Shown here: positions 1-7,166 of the stretch, one piece after another
How positions within the stretch are numbered: position 1 is the first letter of the stretch
How the letters are laid out: every line of letters begins with the position of its first letter
Assembly (NCBI GenBank): GCA_040877285.1
Contig: JBBDNZ010000017.1
Span: forward strand, 1-7,954
Source: CANKHA01 sp040877285
Lineage (GTDB): Bacteria > Pseudomonadota > Alphaproteobacteria > Rhizobiales > Xanthobacteraceae
Direction of reading: 5' to 3'
DNA length: 7,954 nucleotides
Program-made: the position numbers and the translations under genes
The notes under the pieces: model-generated
What the model was told of the DNA's origin: nothing
Seen by the model: only the letters and a program-made list of their open reading frames with translations
The model's database searches: none

Positions 1-2861
1 ATGGTGAGCCGCCCCGTAATGGGCGATTGGCTCGCGCCTCCAAGCAGCGCTGCGGCGTCGGCATCGGCCAAGCGAAGGTTGCCGGTCATCGACAGACCTT
101 CGTAGTTCCTGTTGAAGGTGAGATGACCGGTCATCCGGCCGCCGGCGATGTTTCCCTCCACGTCGGAAAACGAGATGGCATGGACGTCGAATTTCGCCAC
201 GCCGCGCACTTTGTGCAGCACCATGTTGGGTGCCAAACTCGCCTGTGCCGCCGTGAACGCGATGCGTCCGCCAACGCCCTCGGACAAACCTGGGGTGAAA
301 GGCTCCTCCGGCCATGCCCAGGCGTCTGCGGCCGGGTTCGGCCGGGCGGGCAGGCCGATCGCTGCCGCAACGGCGCTCGCCGCATTGATGCTGTCGGCTT
401 CGATGTGTCCTTCGATGTGCATCGGCTCGTCGAAGGTGAAAGTGAGATCACCGCGCAAGCCGCTGCCGGCAAAGGTGCCGGAAAACTCGCCGAGCTTCAG
501 CGCATGATCGGTAATTGTAAGATTTCCGATCAGCGTCACCGGCAGCGCGTCGGCCGGCGCCGTGGCTTGCGTATGGCGCAGTGGCAAAGCATCCGCCGCC
601 GCCAGAGTAAGGCGTAGATCGGCTTTTCGCTCCTTCGCACCCAGATGCAGCGCACCCTTGGCGGCGGCATTGATACCGCCGGCGAGCAGGCGGCCGTCCA
701 CCTCAAGATCGCCGCCGAGCGGACCGTGGACAACAAAACTGATCTGCCCGGGGAGTCCGGCGCCGGCCGCAACAACCTTGCCGAGATTGAGAAGATCGAT
801 GACCGCGGAACCCTCGTCGGCATCCAACCGGCCTTCCAGCCGGACATTCGACGCGGCAAGCGCCTGCAAATCGCCGGCTGCCATCTTGGCGGAATTGCCG
901 CTGGCCTCGCCCTGCAACGAAAAGCGAATGGCGCCCGACCGGCCTTCAATGGCGAGCTTGGCGACCGCTGCGGGATCGGCGTCCTCAAATTTCAACGTCG
1001 CATCGAGCCGCGTTGACTGCCAGCGCTCCGCAAGGCGGCGCAATGGGTCCGCGGTGTCCGGCGCGAATTTTTCCGCCAGCGCGACGAAACCCGCGACATC
1101 GCGCGCATGCAGATGCAAATTCATCACGCCCCGCGGCGATGGCGAGCCCGTGTCGATATGGCCGCTGACGTCGAAAGCTGTGCCGCCGAAATCGGCGACC
1201 GAAATACGCTCGACGTCAAGACGCTTGGCGTCACGGCGCAGCCGCGCACTGACCTGCCGTGCCTCGACACCAGCAATAAAGATACGATCGGCGGCGACTC
1301 CCAGCGTGACGTCGCGCGGCATTTCAAAGGCCATCACGCTTTTGCTCGTCATGGCGAGGGCAGCAAGTGCGTCGATGTCGAGTTCGCCGGCGCTGAGTTC
1401 CGCCTCAAGCCGCGCGGCTTCGCCGCCGGTCGCCCCTACATAGGCCAGCCGCCCCTCCACCGCCTTGTGGTCGATCTCCGCTTTGAGCCGATCGACGGCA
1501 ATCTTATCAGCGCCGATGGTCACCTCGCCGCGGGCGGTGAGCGGTTTTATCCGGCTCGCAGAAGACGGGCTCTCGCCTTGCAGCCAGGCGATAAGGGCGG
1601 CCGGATCAGTGGAGTCGACGCTGACAGGACCTGTAAACGTAAGATGTCGGCCCGTTCTGGCGAGACGGCCGCTCATATTGACTTGCGTGAACCCTGGAAC
1701 GCGGAATTCAAAACCTTCGAGGTTCCAGGCCTCGCCGTTCGTGGTCAGATCGCCGCGCAGCGTGTGAACCGTCGCGCCGGCGACGGTCAGTATATCGACG
1801 CTGACTCCGAGCCGAGCCGGAATCGAGGGTCCCAACGCGCCGGACAAGCTGTCGCCCAGCGCCTTGACGGCGGGGAAGGGCAAGAGCCGCGTCGCATCGG
1901 GAGTGGCAAAGGCGCGGTCGAGATCGATCTGACCCGCGGAAAGCACTCCGTCAAGCCGCGGCTTGCCGCCGAATTTCAACTCGGCGGCGCCATTGAGTTT
2001 GACCGCTCGTTCGTCGGGTCCGTGCTGAAATTCGATTTCCTCGAACAAAGCCGACGTCGTGCCCACCTTGACTCGGGTCGCAAGCTGCCACGGCACATTG
2101 GCGACGGTTTGCCCGCTCGCGAGCGCGATGCCGGCCGGCCGCGCGAGCTTAAGAAAACCTTCGAATTGCGGCGTGCCATCCTCGAACGAAAGCGCGCCGT
2201 CCGCTTCGATGGCCAGAGGACGATCCAAGGGGTCGATGTTGAACCGAATCTTGATTGCCCCGCCATCGTCCGCCCGGCCGGCCGCAACCCGGTAACGGTA
2301 AAGCTCGCCCGCGATGACAAAGGCGCCGTCGCCCTTGAACGGTCCGATCAGCGAACGGACGTCGCCGTCGAACCAGAGCTTGTCGAGAACCAGCTGCGAG
2401 CCGCTTCTCGTATCCGTGAGAGTGGCATGGCCCTCTTCGATGTTCAGGCGCTCGATCGACAGCGCGTCGGGATCAAAACCCGTGGCGATCTGCGGCAAGG
2501 CAAGTTGGCCGGAGCTGGTGACGCCGACATGGAAATCGAGCCCCACCAGATGCATCTCGCGGGCGCGCCACTGGCCGCGCATGAGCGATCCCAGATGGAA
2601 TTCGATGCCAAGCGAACGAGCGCGGATCTGGCCGCTGCCATTGGCCGGCCCGGCCTCGATGCCGTGCAAGGTCAGCGACGGCGTCGGCAGGACGGCGGCA
2701 TCGATCGGCCCGGTCACGCGCACGGGCGCGCCGATCAGGCGGCTCGCCTCCGCCTCGATGGCCGGACGGAAGCCGTTCCAATCGATAAACAGCGGCCCCG
2801 CCAGCGCCGCGACCAGCGCCAGGATGATGGCAATCGCTATTCCAAGCAGCGTCGTTTGCAC
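1..2861 (-). CDS. AsmA family envelope protein (C-terminus beyond window)
   Basis: The minus strand is open without a stop from GTG 2861 to the left edge, giving 953 complete codons; the C-terminal end lies outside. Residues 4-26 form one hydrophobic segment, followed by FIDWNGFRP (25-33) and a motif around 'IGAPVRVTGPID' (43-54). This N-terminus is typical of rhizobial AsmA proteins: an inner-membrane anchor followed by a long periplasmic part. The rest is a low-complexity-looking run of beta-strand repeats (G-x-L/V-x-hydrophobic patterns), and the last 120 or so residues resemble the conserved AsmA C-terminal region, including AWAWPEEPF near residue 850 and 'DADAAALLGGA' near the edge. AsmA-like proteins are known to affect outer-membrane biogenesis and probably lipid transport between membranes; the substrate here cannot be told. 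GTG 2861 is chosen because GGAG (2867-2870) lies 5 nt upstream and the anchor begins at once. The family identification is by eye but strong; the exact subfamily is uncertain. Confidence 0.87.
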   Translation of the reverse strand, partial: MQTTLLGIAIAIILALVAALAGPLFIDWNGFRPAIEAEASRLIGAPVRVTGPIDAAVLPTPSLTLHGIEAGPANGSGQIRARSLGIEFHLGSLMRGQWRAREMHLVGLDFHVGVTSSGQLALPQIATGFDPDALSIERLNIEEGHATLTDTRSGSQLVLDKLWFDGDVRSLIGPFKGDGAFVIAGELYRYRVAAGRADDGGAIKIRFNIDPLDRPLAIEADGALSFEDGTPQFEGFLKLARPAGIALASGQTVANVPWQLATRVKVGTTSALFEEIEFQHGPDERAVKLNGAAELKFGGKPRLDGVLSAGQIDLDRAFATPDATRLLPFPAVKALGDSLSGALGPSIPARLGVSVDILTVAGATVHTLRGDLTTNGEAWNLEGFEFRVPGFTQVNMSGRLARTGRHLTFTGPVSVDSTDPAALIAWLQGESPSSASRIKPLTARGEVTIGADKIAVDRLKAEIDHKAVEGRLAYVGATGGEAARLEAELSAGELDIDALAALAMTSKSVMAFEMPRDVTLGVAADRIFIAGVEARQVSARLRRDAKRLDVERISVADFGGTAFDVSGHIDTGSPSPRGVMNLHLHARDVAGFVALAEKFAPDTADPLRRLAERWQSTRLDATLKFEDADPAAVAKLAIEGRSGAIRFSLQGEASGNSAKMAAGDLQALAASNVRLEGRLDADEGSAVIDLLNLGKVVAAGAGLPGQISFVVHGPLGGDLEVDGRLLAGGINAAAKGALHLGAKERKADLRLTLAAADALPLRHTQATAPADALPVTLIGNLTITDHALKLGEFSGTFAGSGLRGDLTFTFDEPMHIEGHIEADSINAASAVAAAIGLPARPNPAADAWAWPEEPFTPGLSEGVGGRIAFTAAQASLAPNMVLHKVRGVAKFDVHAISFSDVEGNIAGGRMTGHLTFNRNYEGLSMTGNLRLADADAAALLGGASQSPITGRLT

Positions 2862-3066
2862 GCGATCTCCGCGATTAGGAATGGCCGAAAAATGGTCCCG
2901 AACTGACGCGCGGCGGTCTAAGAAAGCCCAAATGATACAGCTATTTGCACGGATGCGCGATGGTTCTAACCCGGCCCTTTTAGAGCCCCGCCGCCCCCCG
3001 CCGCACAAGCCGGCGATAAATTTGAATTCGCCTGATTTTGACGGCGATTCTATGTCCCCCGGCCGA
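2862..3066. other. Intergenic gap upstream of the asmA-like gene
   Basis: These 205 bp separate the stop of the dehydrogenase gene from the start of the AsmA-family gene, both on the minus strand. The gap is AT-richer than the flanking genes in parts and probably holds the promoter of the AsmA-family gene, but I could not pick a convincing -35/-10 pair. Two short inverted repeats occur (CGCCG with a 7-nt loop near 3000-3016, and TCGCC/GGCGA with a 10-nt loop near 3030-3050). Neither is followed by a T-run on the minus strand, so no intrinsic terminator is called. The size suggests the two genes are not tightly co-transcribed. Confidence 0.4.
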
Positions 3067-4488
3067 TTAACCTAGAAGCACGATCTTGCCCGGATTCATG
3101 ATGTCGTGCGGGTCCAGCGCCCGCTTGACGGCGCGCATCGCCTCAAGGGCAGCGAGACCGTGCTCGGCGGCCAAATACTTCATCTTGCCCTGTCCGACCC
3201 CATGCTCTCCGGTGCAGGTGCCGTCCACGGCGAGCGCGCGGGCGATCAGCCGCTCATACAGCGCCTTTGCGCGAGCAACTTCGTCGGCGTCGGCCATATC
3301 GACGAGCAGAGTCACATGAAAGTTGCCGTCGCCGACGTGACCGAGGATGGGCGCGACAAGACGGCTCTCCGTAAGATCGCGTTGAGTCTCAACGACACAT
3401 TCCGCCAGCCGCGAAATCGGAACGCAGACATCCGTTGCAAAACCCTGTACGCCCGGCCGCAGCGCCCGGCCCGCCCAATAGGCGTCGTGCCGCGCCTGCC
3501 ACAGCCGCGTGCGATCCTCCGGCTTGGTCGCCCAGTCGAACGGGCCGCCGCCCAATTCCTGCGCGATCTCTCCGAAACGTTGCGATTGTTCCTTCACACC
3601 TGCGTCGCTGCCATGAAACTCCACGAACAGCATCGGCGTCTCCGGCAGCGTGAGCTTGGAATAGGCGTTGCAAGCTTTCACCTGCAGCGCGTCGAGCAAC
3701 TCGATGCGCGCGACCGGAAGGCCGGACTGGATGGCCTGGATCGCCGCGTTGCAGGCGGCCTCCACGGACGGAAACGGACAGATGCCCGCAGCAATAGCCT
3801 CCGGAATGCCGGCAAGCTTGAGCGTGATCTCGGTGATGATGCCAAGCGTGCCCTCGGAGCCAACCATGAGACGGGTGAGGTCGTAGCCGGCGGAGGATTT
3901 GCGCGCGCGCCGCGCAGTACTGATCGTCTCGCCGTTCGCCAGCACGACTTTCAGCGCCAGCACGTTGTCCTTCATGGTGCCGTAGCGCACCGCATTGGTG
4001 CCGGAGCAACGCGTCGCCGCCATGCCGCCCAGCGTGGCGTCGGCGCCGGGGTCAATGGGAAAGAACAGGCCCTGATCGCGCAGATGCTCGTTGAGCTGTT
4101 TGCGCGTGATGCCGGGCTCCACCACGCAATCCATGTCGGGCGCGTGCACGGCGAGCACGCGGTTCATGTCGCGGAAATCGAGGCAGACGCCGCCGAACGG
4201 CGCGTTGACATGGCCTTCCAGCGAGGTGCCCGCGCCGAAGGCAATGACCGGCACGCCATGGGCGGCGCAAATTTTTACGATGTCCTGCACGTCGGCGGGA
4301 CTTTGCGGAAACACCACGGCGTCCGGCGGCTGGTTCTCCAGCCAAGTCAGCGTATGACCGTGCTGCTCGCGCACGGCGCGCGAGGTCACCACGCGGTTGC
4401 CGAAACGGCCCGTCAGCGCCGCGACGACGGCCTCGACCGCTTTCGGATCGGGCCGGGCGCGTGATGGCTGTCCCGTGATGGCGGCCAT
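3067..4488 (-). CDS. FAD-linked D-2-hydroxyacid (D-lactate type) dehydrogenase, GlcD/LDHD family
   Basis: This 473-residue protein has the length and domain order of D-lactate dehydrogenase (cytochrome)/GlcD proteins of the VAO/PCMH flavoprotein family. The FAD-binding domain spans about residues 54-230, with FGAGTSLEGH (84-93), DPGADATLGGMAATRCSGTN (146-165) and VGSEGTLGIITEITLKL (209-225). The FAD-oxidase C-terminal domain has HVGDGNFH (384-391) and GEHG (427-430), which supply metal-binding histidines and acidic residues in this family, and ends with HDIMNPGKIVLLG. Family members oxidise D-lactate or related 2-hydroxyacids to the 2-oxoacid and pass electrons to cytochrome c, an electron-transfer flavoprotein or the quinone pool; the true substrate cannot be read here. 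There are no GlcE/GlcF genes beside it, so a stand-alone LDHD-type enzyme is more likely than a glycolate oxidase subunit. The start at ATG 4488 gives the usual family N-terminus. An in-frame GTG at 4584 would add 32 residues (AACRCRAK...) that look unlike the family. The gene is divergent from the helicase gene. Confidence 0.9.
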   Translation of the reverse strand: MAAITGQPSRARPDPKAVEAVVAALTGRFGNRVVTSRAVREQHGHTLTWLENQPPDAVVFPQSPADVQDIVKICAAHGVPVIAFGAGTSLEGHVNAPFGGVCLDFRDMNRVLAVHAPDMDCVVEPGITRKQLNEHLRDQGLFFPIDPGADATLGGMAATRCSGTNAVRYGTMKDNVLALKVVLANGETISTARRARKSSAGYDLTRLMVGSEGTLGIITEITLKLAGIPEAIAAGICPFPSVEAACNAAIQAIQSGLPVARIELLDALQVKACNAYSKLTLPETPMLFVEFHGSDAGVKEQSQRFGEIAQELGGGPFDWATKPEDRTRLWQARHDAYWAGRALRPGVQGFATDVCVPISRLAECVVETQRDLTESRLVAPILGHVGDGNFHVTLLVDMADADEVARAKALYERLIARALAVDGTCTGEHGVGQGKMKYLAAEHGLAALEAMRAVKRALDPHDIMNPGKIVLLG

Positions 4489-4655
4489 GATTTCGACCCC
4501 GGGGCTGTGTGTTGCCGGACGATATTCATAGGCAAAGCCGCCGCGCTTGGCGATAAACTTGGCCCGGCACCGGCATGCCGCCACTCGCTTTCCCGCGCCC
4601 TGAACGCCATCTTTAATGTGAAGAATCGCGCCGCCTGCGCTATGTCCGGAGTCCG
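4489..4655. promoter_or_regulatory. Divergent intergenic region between the dehydrogenase and helicase genes
   Basis: These 167 bp lie between two divergent start codons and should hold promoters for both genes. On the plus strand a possible sigma-70-like pair is TTTCCC (4589-4594) and TTTAAT (4612-4617) with a 17-nt spacer. The -10 matches the consensus at 5 of 6 positions but the -35 only at 3 of 6. This would place transcription start near 4624, about 30 nt before the helicase ATG. No convincing minus-strand promoter was found. The location is secure from the gene layout; the specific boxes are a weak inference. Confidence 0.3.
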
Positions 4656-7166
4656 ATGTCTGAACCTGTGAAACTTCCCCGTGAGAATAACGACTTAGCG
4701 CCGAAACCCGGCGGCATTGTTGCGCGGACGCTGGCCGGGCGGACGGGTTATTTGGCCGACCTCAACCCCGAGCAGCGGGAGGCGGTGGAGACCCTGGAGG
4801 GCCCGGTGCTGGTGCTGGCGGGGGCGGGCACCGGCAAGACCCGGGTGCTGACCGCGCGCGTCGCGCATATCCTGGCGACGGGGCGGGCGCGGCCGGGAGA
4901 AATCCTCAGCGTCACCTTCACCAACAAGGCGGCGCGGGAGATGAAGGACCGCGTCGGCCAGATGGTCGGCCAGGTGGTCGAGGGCATGCCCTGGCTCGGC
5001 ACCTTCCATTCCATCGGTGTGAAAATCCTGCGCCGCCATGCCGAGCTGGTGGGGCTCAAACCCGACTTCACCATCCTGGACGTGGACGACCAGATCAGGT
5101 TGCTCAAGCAGCTTCTGCAAGCGGAGAACATCGACGAGAAGCGCTGGCCGGCGCGGGTGCTGGCGCTCTTGATCGACGGCTGGAAGAACCGCGGGCTGAC
5201 GCCCGATCAGGTGCCGGCGGGCGAGGCCGCAAGCTTCGCCGGCGGCAAGGGCAAGAAACTCTACACCGCGTACCAGGACCGCCTGAAGGTGCTCAACGCC
5301 GCCGACTTCGGCGATCTCCTGCTCGAGAACATCCGCCTGTTCCGTCAGCACCCGGAAGTGCTGCGGCAGTATCAGCAGCGGTTCAAATACATCCTGGTGG
5401 ACGAATACCAGGATACGAACGTGGCGCAGTATCTGTGGCTGCGGCTGTTGGGGCAGTCTTCCTCCGCATCCACTTCCGTCATTCCGGGACGCCGCGAAGC
5501 GGCGGACCCGGAATCCATAACCACCACCGGGACTATGGATTCCGGGCTCGCGCCTGACGGCGCTCCCCGGAACGACGAAGTTGCGCCGCGCACCCAGAAA
5601 AACATCTGCTGCGTGGGCGACGACGACCAGTCGATCTACGGCTGGCGCGGGGCGGAGGTGGATAACATCCTGCGCTTCGACCACGACTTCCCGGGCGCGA
5701 AGGTCATCCGGCTGGAGCGGAATTACCGCTCGACCGGGCATATCCTGGCCGCCGCCTCGCACCTGATCGCGCACAATCAAGGCAGACTCGGCAAGACGCT
5801 GCGCACCGAAGATGTGCTGGGCGAGAAGGTGGCCGTCACCGGCGCGTGGGATAGCGAGGAAGAAGCCCGCGCCATCGGCGAGGAGATCGAGCAGCTCCAG
5901 AGGGAGGGGCACAAGCTCGACCAGATCGCCATCCTGGTGCGGGCGTCGTTCCAGATGCGCGAGTTCGAGGACCGCTTTGTCACGCTCGGCCTGCCCTACC
6001 GGGTGATCGGCGGACCGCGATTTTACGAGCGCGCGGAAATCCGCGACGCGCTGGCGTACCTGCGCGTCATCAACTCGCCGGCCGACGACCTGGCCTTCGA
6101 GCGCATCGTCAATGTGCCCAAGCGGGGCCTGGGCGATGCCACGGTACAGGTGCTGCACGACCATGCGCGGCGGCAGCGCATTCCGCTCACCGAGGCCGCT
6201 CGCGCGGTGGTGGAGACCGACGAGCTGAAGCCGAAGCCGCGCGGCTCCCTGCGCGGCGTGCTGGAATGCTTCGACCGCTGGCGCGCGCAGAAGGACGCCC
6301 TGCCCCACACGGAACTGGCGGAAATCGTGCTGGACGAGAGCGGCTATACCGAGATGTGGCAGAAGGACCGTTCCGCCGACGCCGCCGGCCGCCTGGAAAA
6401 CCTCAAGGAACTGGTGCGCTCGATGGAGGAATTCGAGAACCTGCAGGGCTTCCTCGAACATATCAGCCTGGTGATGGACACCGATAAAGGCGAAGGCGTG
6501 GACAGCGTGTCGATCATGACCCTGCACGCGGCCAAGGGGCTGGAATTCGACACCGTTTTTCTGCCGGGCTGGGAGGAAGGGCTGTTCCCGCACCAGCGCG
6601 CCTTAGACGACCAGGGCCGCGCCGGGCTGGAGGAGGAACGCCGCCTCGGCCATGTGGGCATCACGCGCGCGCGCCGCCGGGCGAAGATTTATTTCGCCAC
6701 CAACCGGCGCATGCACGGCACCTGGTCGAGCAACATTCCCTCGCGCTTTCTCGACGAGCTGCCGCAGCCGCATGTGGAAGTCACCGAGAGCAAGGGCGGC
6801 TTCGGCATGAGCGGCTACGGCGCCTCGCGCTTCGACGAGATGACGGCCTTCGGCTCGCGCTACACCACGCCGGGCTGGCAGCGCGCGCAGGCCAACCGCG
6901 CGCGCTCGGCGCGCTCGGGCGAGGACCAGCGCCGCGGCGGCTTTGGCGAGGACGCGCCGCCGTTTCGCCGCGCGCCGCTGACCATCGAAGGCGAACTGGT
7001 GGGCAAATCCACCCGCGCGCCTTCGGAATTTTCCAAGGGCGACCGCGTGTTCCACCAAAAATTCGGCAACGGCCATGTGACGGCGGTGGACGGCAACAAG
7101 CTCACCATCGCCTTCGACAAGGCCGGCGAAAAGCGCGTGGTGGATAGTTTCGTGGAGCGGATTTGA
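4656..7166 (+). CDS. PcrA/UvrD-type superfamily 1A ATP-dependent 3'-5' DNA helicase
   Basis: The 836-residue product carries the full SF1A motif set: Q motif LNPEQREAV (36-44), Walker A AGAGTGKT (55-62), motif Ia SVTFTNKAAREM (85-96), Ib GTFHSIG (115-121), motif II VDEYQDT (248-254), motif III GDDDQSIYGWRGA (321-333), motif IV RLERNYRST (352-360), motif V VSIMTLHAAKGLEFD (618-632) and motif VI EERRLGHVGITRA (660-672). The C-terminal end (792-836, GDRVFHQKFGNGHVTAVDG...) is the Tudor-like domain of PcrA/UvrD that is known to contact RNA polymerase. These enzymes unwind DNA in the cytoplasm during nucleotide excision repair, mismatch repair and the clearing of replication-transcription conflicts. 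ATG 4656 is preceded by GGAG at 4648-4651. Residues 273-308 between motifs II and III are an unusual insert encoded by a palindromic repeat (see that entry); the usual spacing there is much shorter. All catalytic motifs are intact, so the protein is probably functional. I cannot separate the names pcrA and uvrD from sequence alone. Confidence 0.96.
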   Translation: MSEPVKLPRENNDLAPKPGGIVARTLAGRTGYLADLNPEQREAVETLEGPVLVLAGAGTGKTRVLTARVAHILATGRARPGEILSVTFTNKAAREMKDRVGQMVGQVVEGMPWLGTFHSIGVKILRRHAELVGLKPDFTILDVDDQIRLLKQLLQAENIDEKRWPARVLALLIDGWKNRGLTPDQVPAGEAASFAGGKGKKLYTAYQDRLKVLNAADFGDLLLENIRLFRQHPEVLRQYQQRFKYILVDEYQDTNVAQYLWLRLLGQSSSASTSVIPGRREAADPESITTTGTMDSGLAPDGAPRNDEVAPRTQKNICCVGDDDQSIYGWRGAEVDNILRFDHDFPGAKVIRLERNYRSTGHILAAASHLIAHNQGRLGKTLRTEDVLGEKVAVTGAWDSEEEARAIGEEIEQLQREGHKLDQIAILVRASFQMREFEDRFVTLGLPYRVIGGPRFYERAEIRDALAYLRVINSPADDLAFERIVNVPKRGLGDATVQVLHDHARRQRIPLTEAARAVVETDELKPKPRGSLRGVLECFDRWRAQKDALPHTELAEIVLDESGYTEMWQKDRSADAAGRLENLKELVRSMEEFENLQGFLEHISLVMDTDKGEGVDSVSIMTLHAAKGLEFDTVFLPGWEEGLFPHQRALDDQGRAGLEEERRLGHVGITRARRRAKIYFATNRRMHGTWSSNIPSRFLDELPQPHVEVTESKGGFGMSGYGASRFDEMTAFGSRYTTPGWQRAQANRARSARSGEDQRRGGFGEDAPPFRRAPLTIEGELVGKSTRAPSEFSKGDRVFHQKFGNGHVTAVDGNKLTIAFDKAGEKRVVDSFVERI
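5473..5580. repeat. Palindromic repeat element inserted in frame in the helicase gene
   Basis: The outer arms GTCATTCCGGG (5478-5488) and CCCGGAACGAC (5566-5576) pair at 10 of 11 positions, and cttcc/gaag extends the pairing outward with one bulge. Inside are a perfect 13-bp inverted repeat, CCCGGAATCCATA (5507-5519) with TATGGATTCCGGG (5534-5546) around a 14-nt loop; a 6-bp hairpin CGCCGC-gaa-GCGGCG (5490-5504); and a 5-bp hairpin GCGCC-tgac-GGCGC (5550-5563). Together these draw a cloverleaf-like fold. The span is 108 nt (core 5478-5576, 99 nt); both are multiples of three, so the reading frame is kept. It encodes roughly residues 273-308 of the helicase, with motifs VIPGRREA, DPESI and MDSGLAP. 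The sequence resembles palindromic repeats that I recall as common between genes in Bradyrhizobium and relatives. No transposase is present, so it would be a non-autonomous element. The structure is read directly; the mobile origin is inferred. Confidence 0.85.

Noticed and set aside
1107..2906. A 599-codon open frame on the plus strand
   Set aside because: It is antisense to the AsmA-family gene. Its translation is Arg/Gly/Asp-rich without recognisable domains, whereas the opposite strand gives a membrane anchor and clear family motifs. Long shadow frames are common in GC-rich DNA.
2995..3055. Possible intrinsic terminator after the dehydrogenase gene
   Set aside because: The short inverted repeats here have 5-bp stems and lack a following T-run on the minus strand.
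3106..4464. A 452-codon open frame on the plus strand
   Set aside because: It is antisense to the flavin dehydrogenase, whose FAD and metal-binding motifs are unambiguous. The shadow translation shows no domain.
5490..5563. Palindromic hairpins read as a transcription terminator or tRNA-like gene
   Set aside because: The segment is inside an intact helicase frame with no T-run, and the cloverleaf has no anticodon-loop or T-loop consensus.
4695..6593. A 632-codon open frame on the minus strand
   Set aside because: It is antisense to the helicase gene; its translation is His/Arg/Gln-rich with no recognisable motif.
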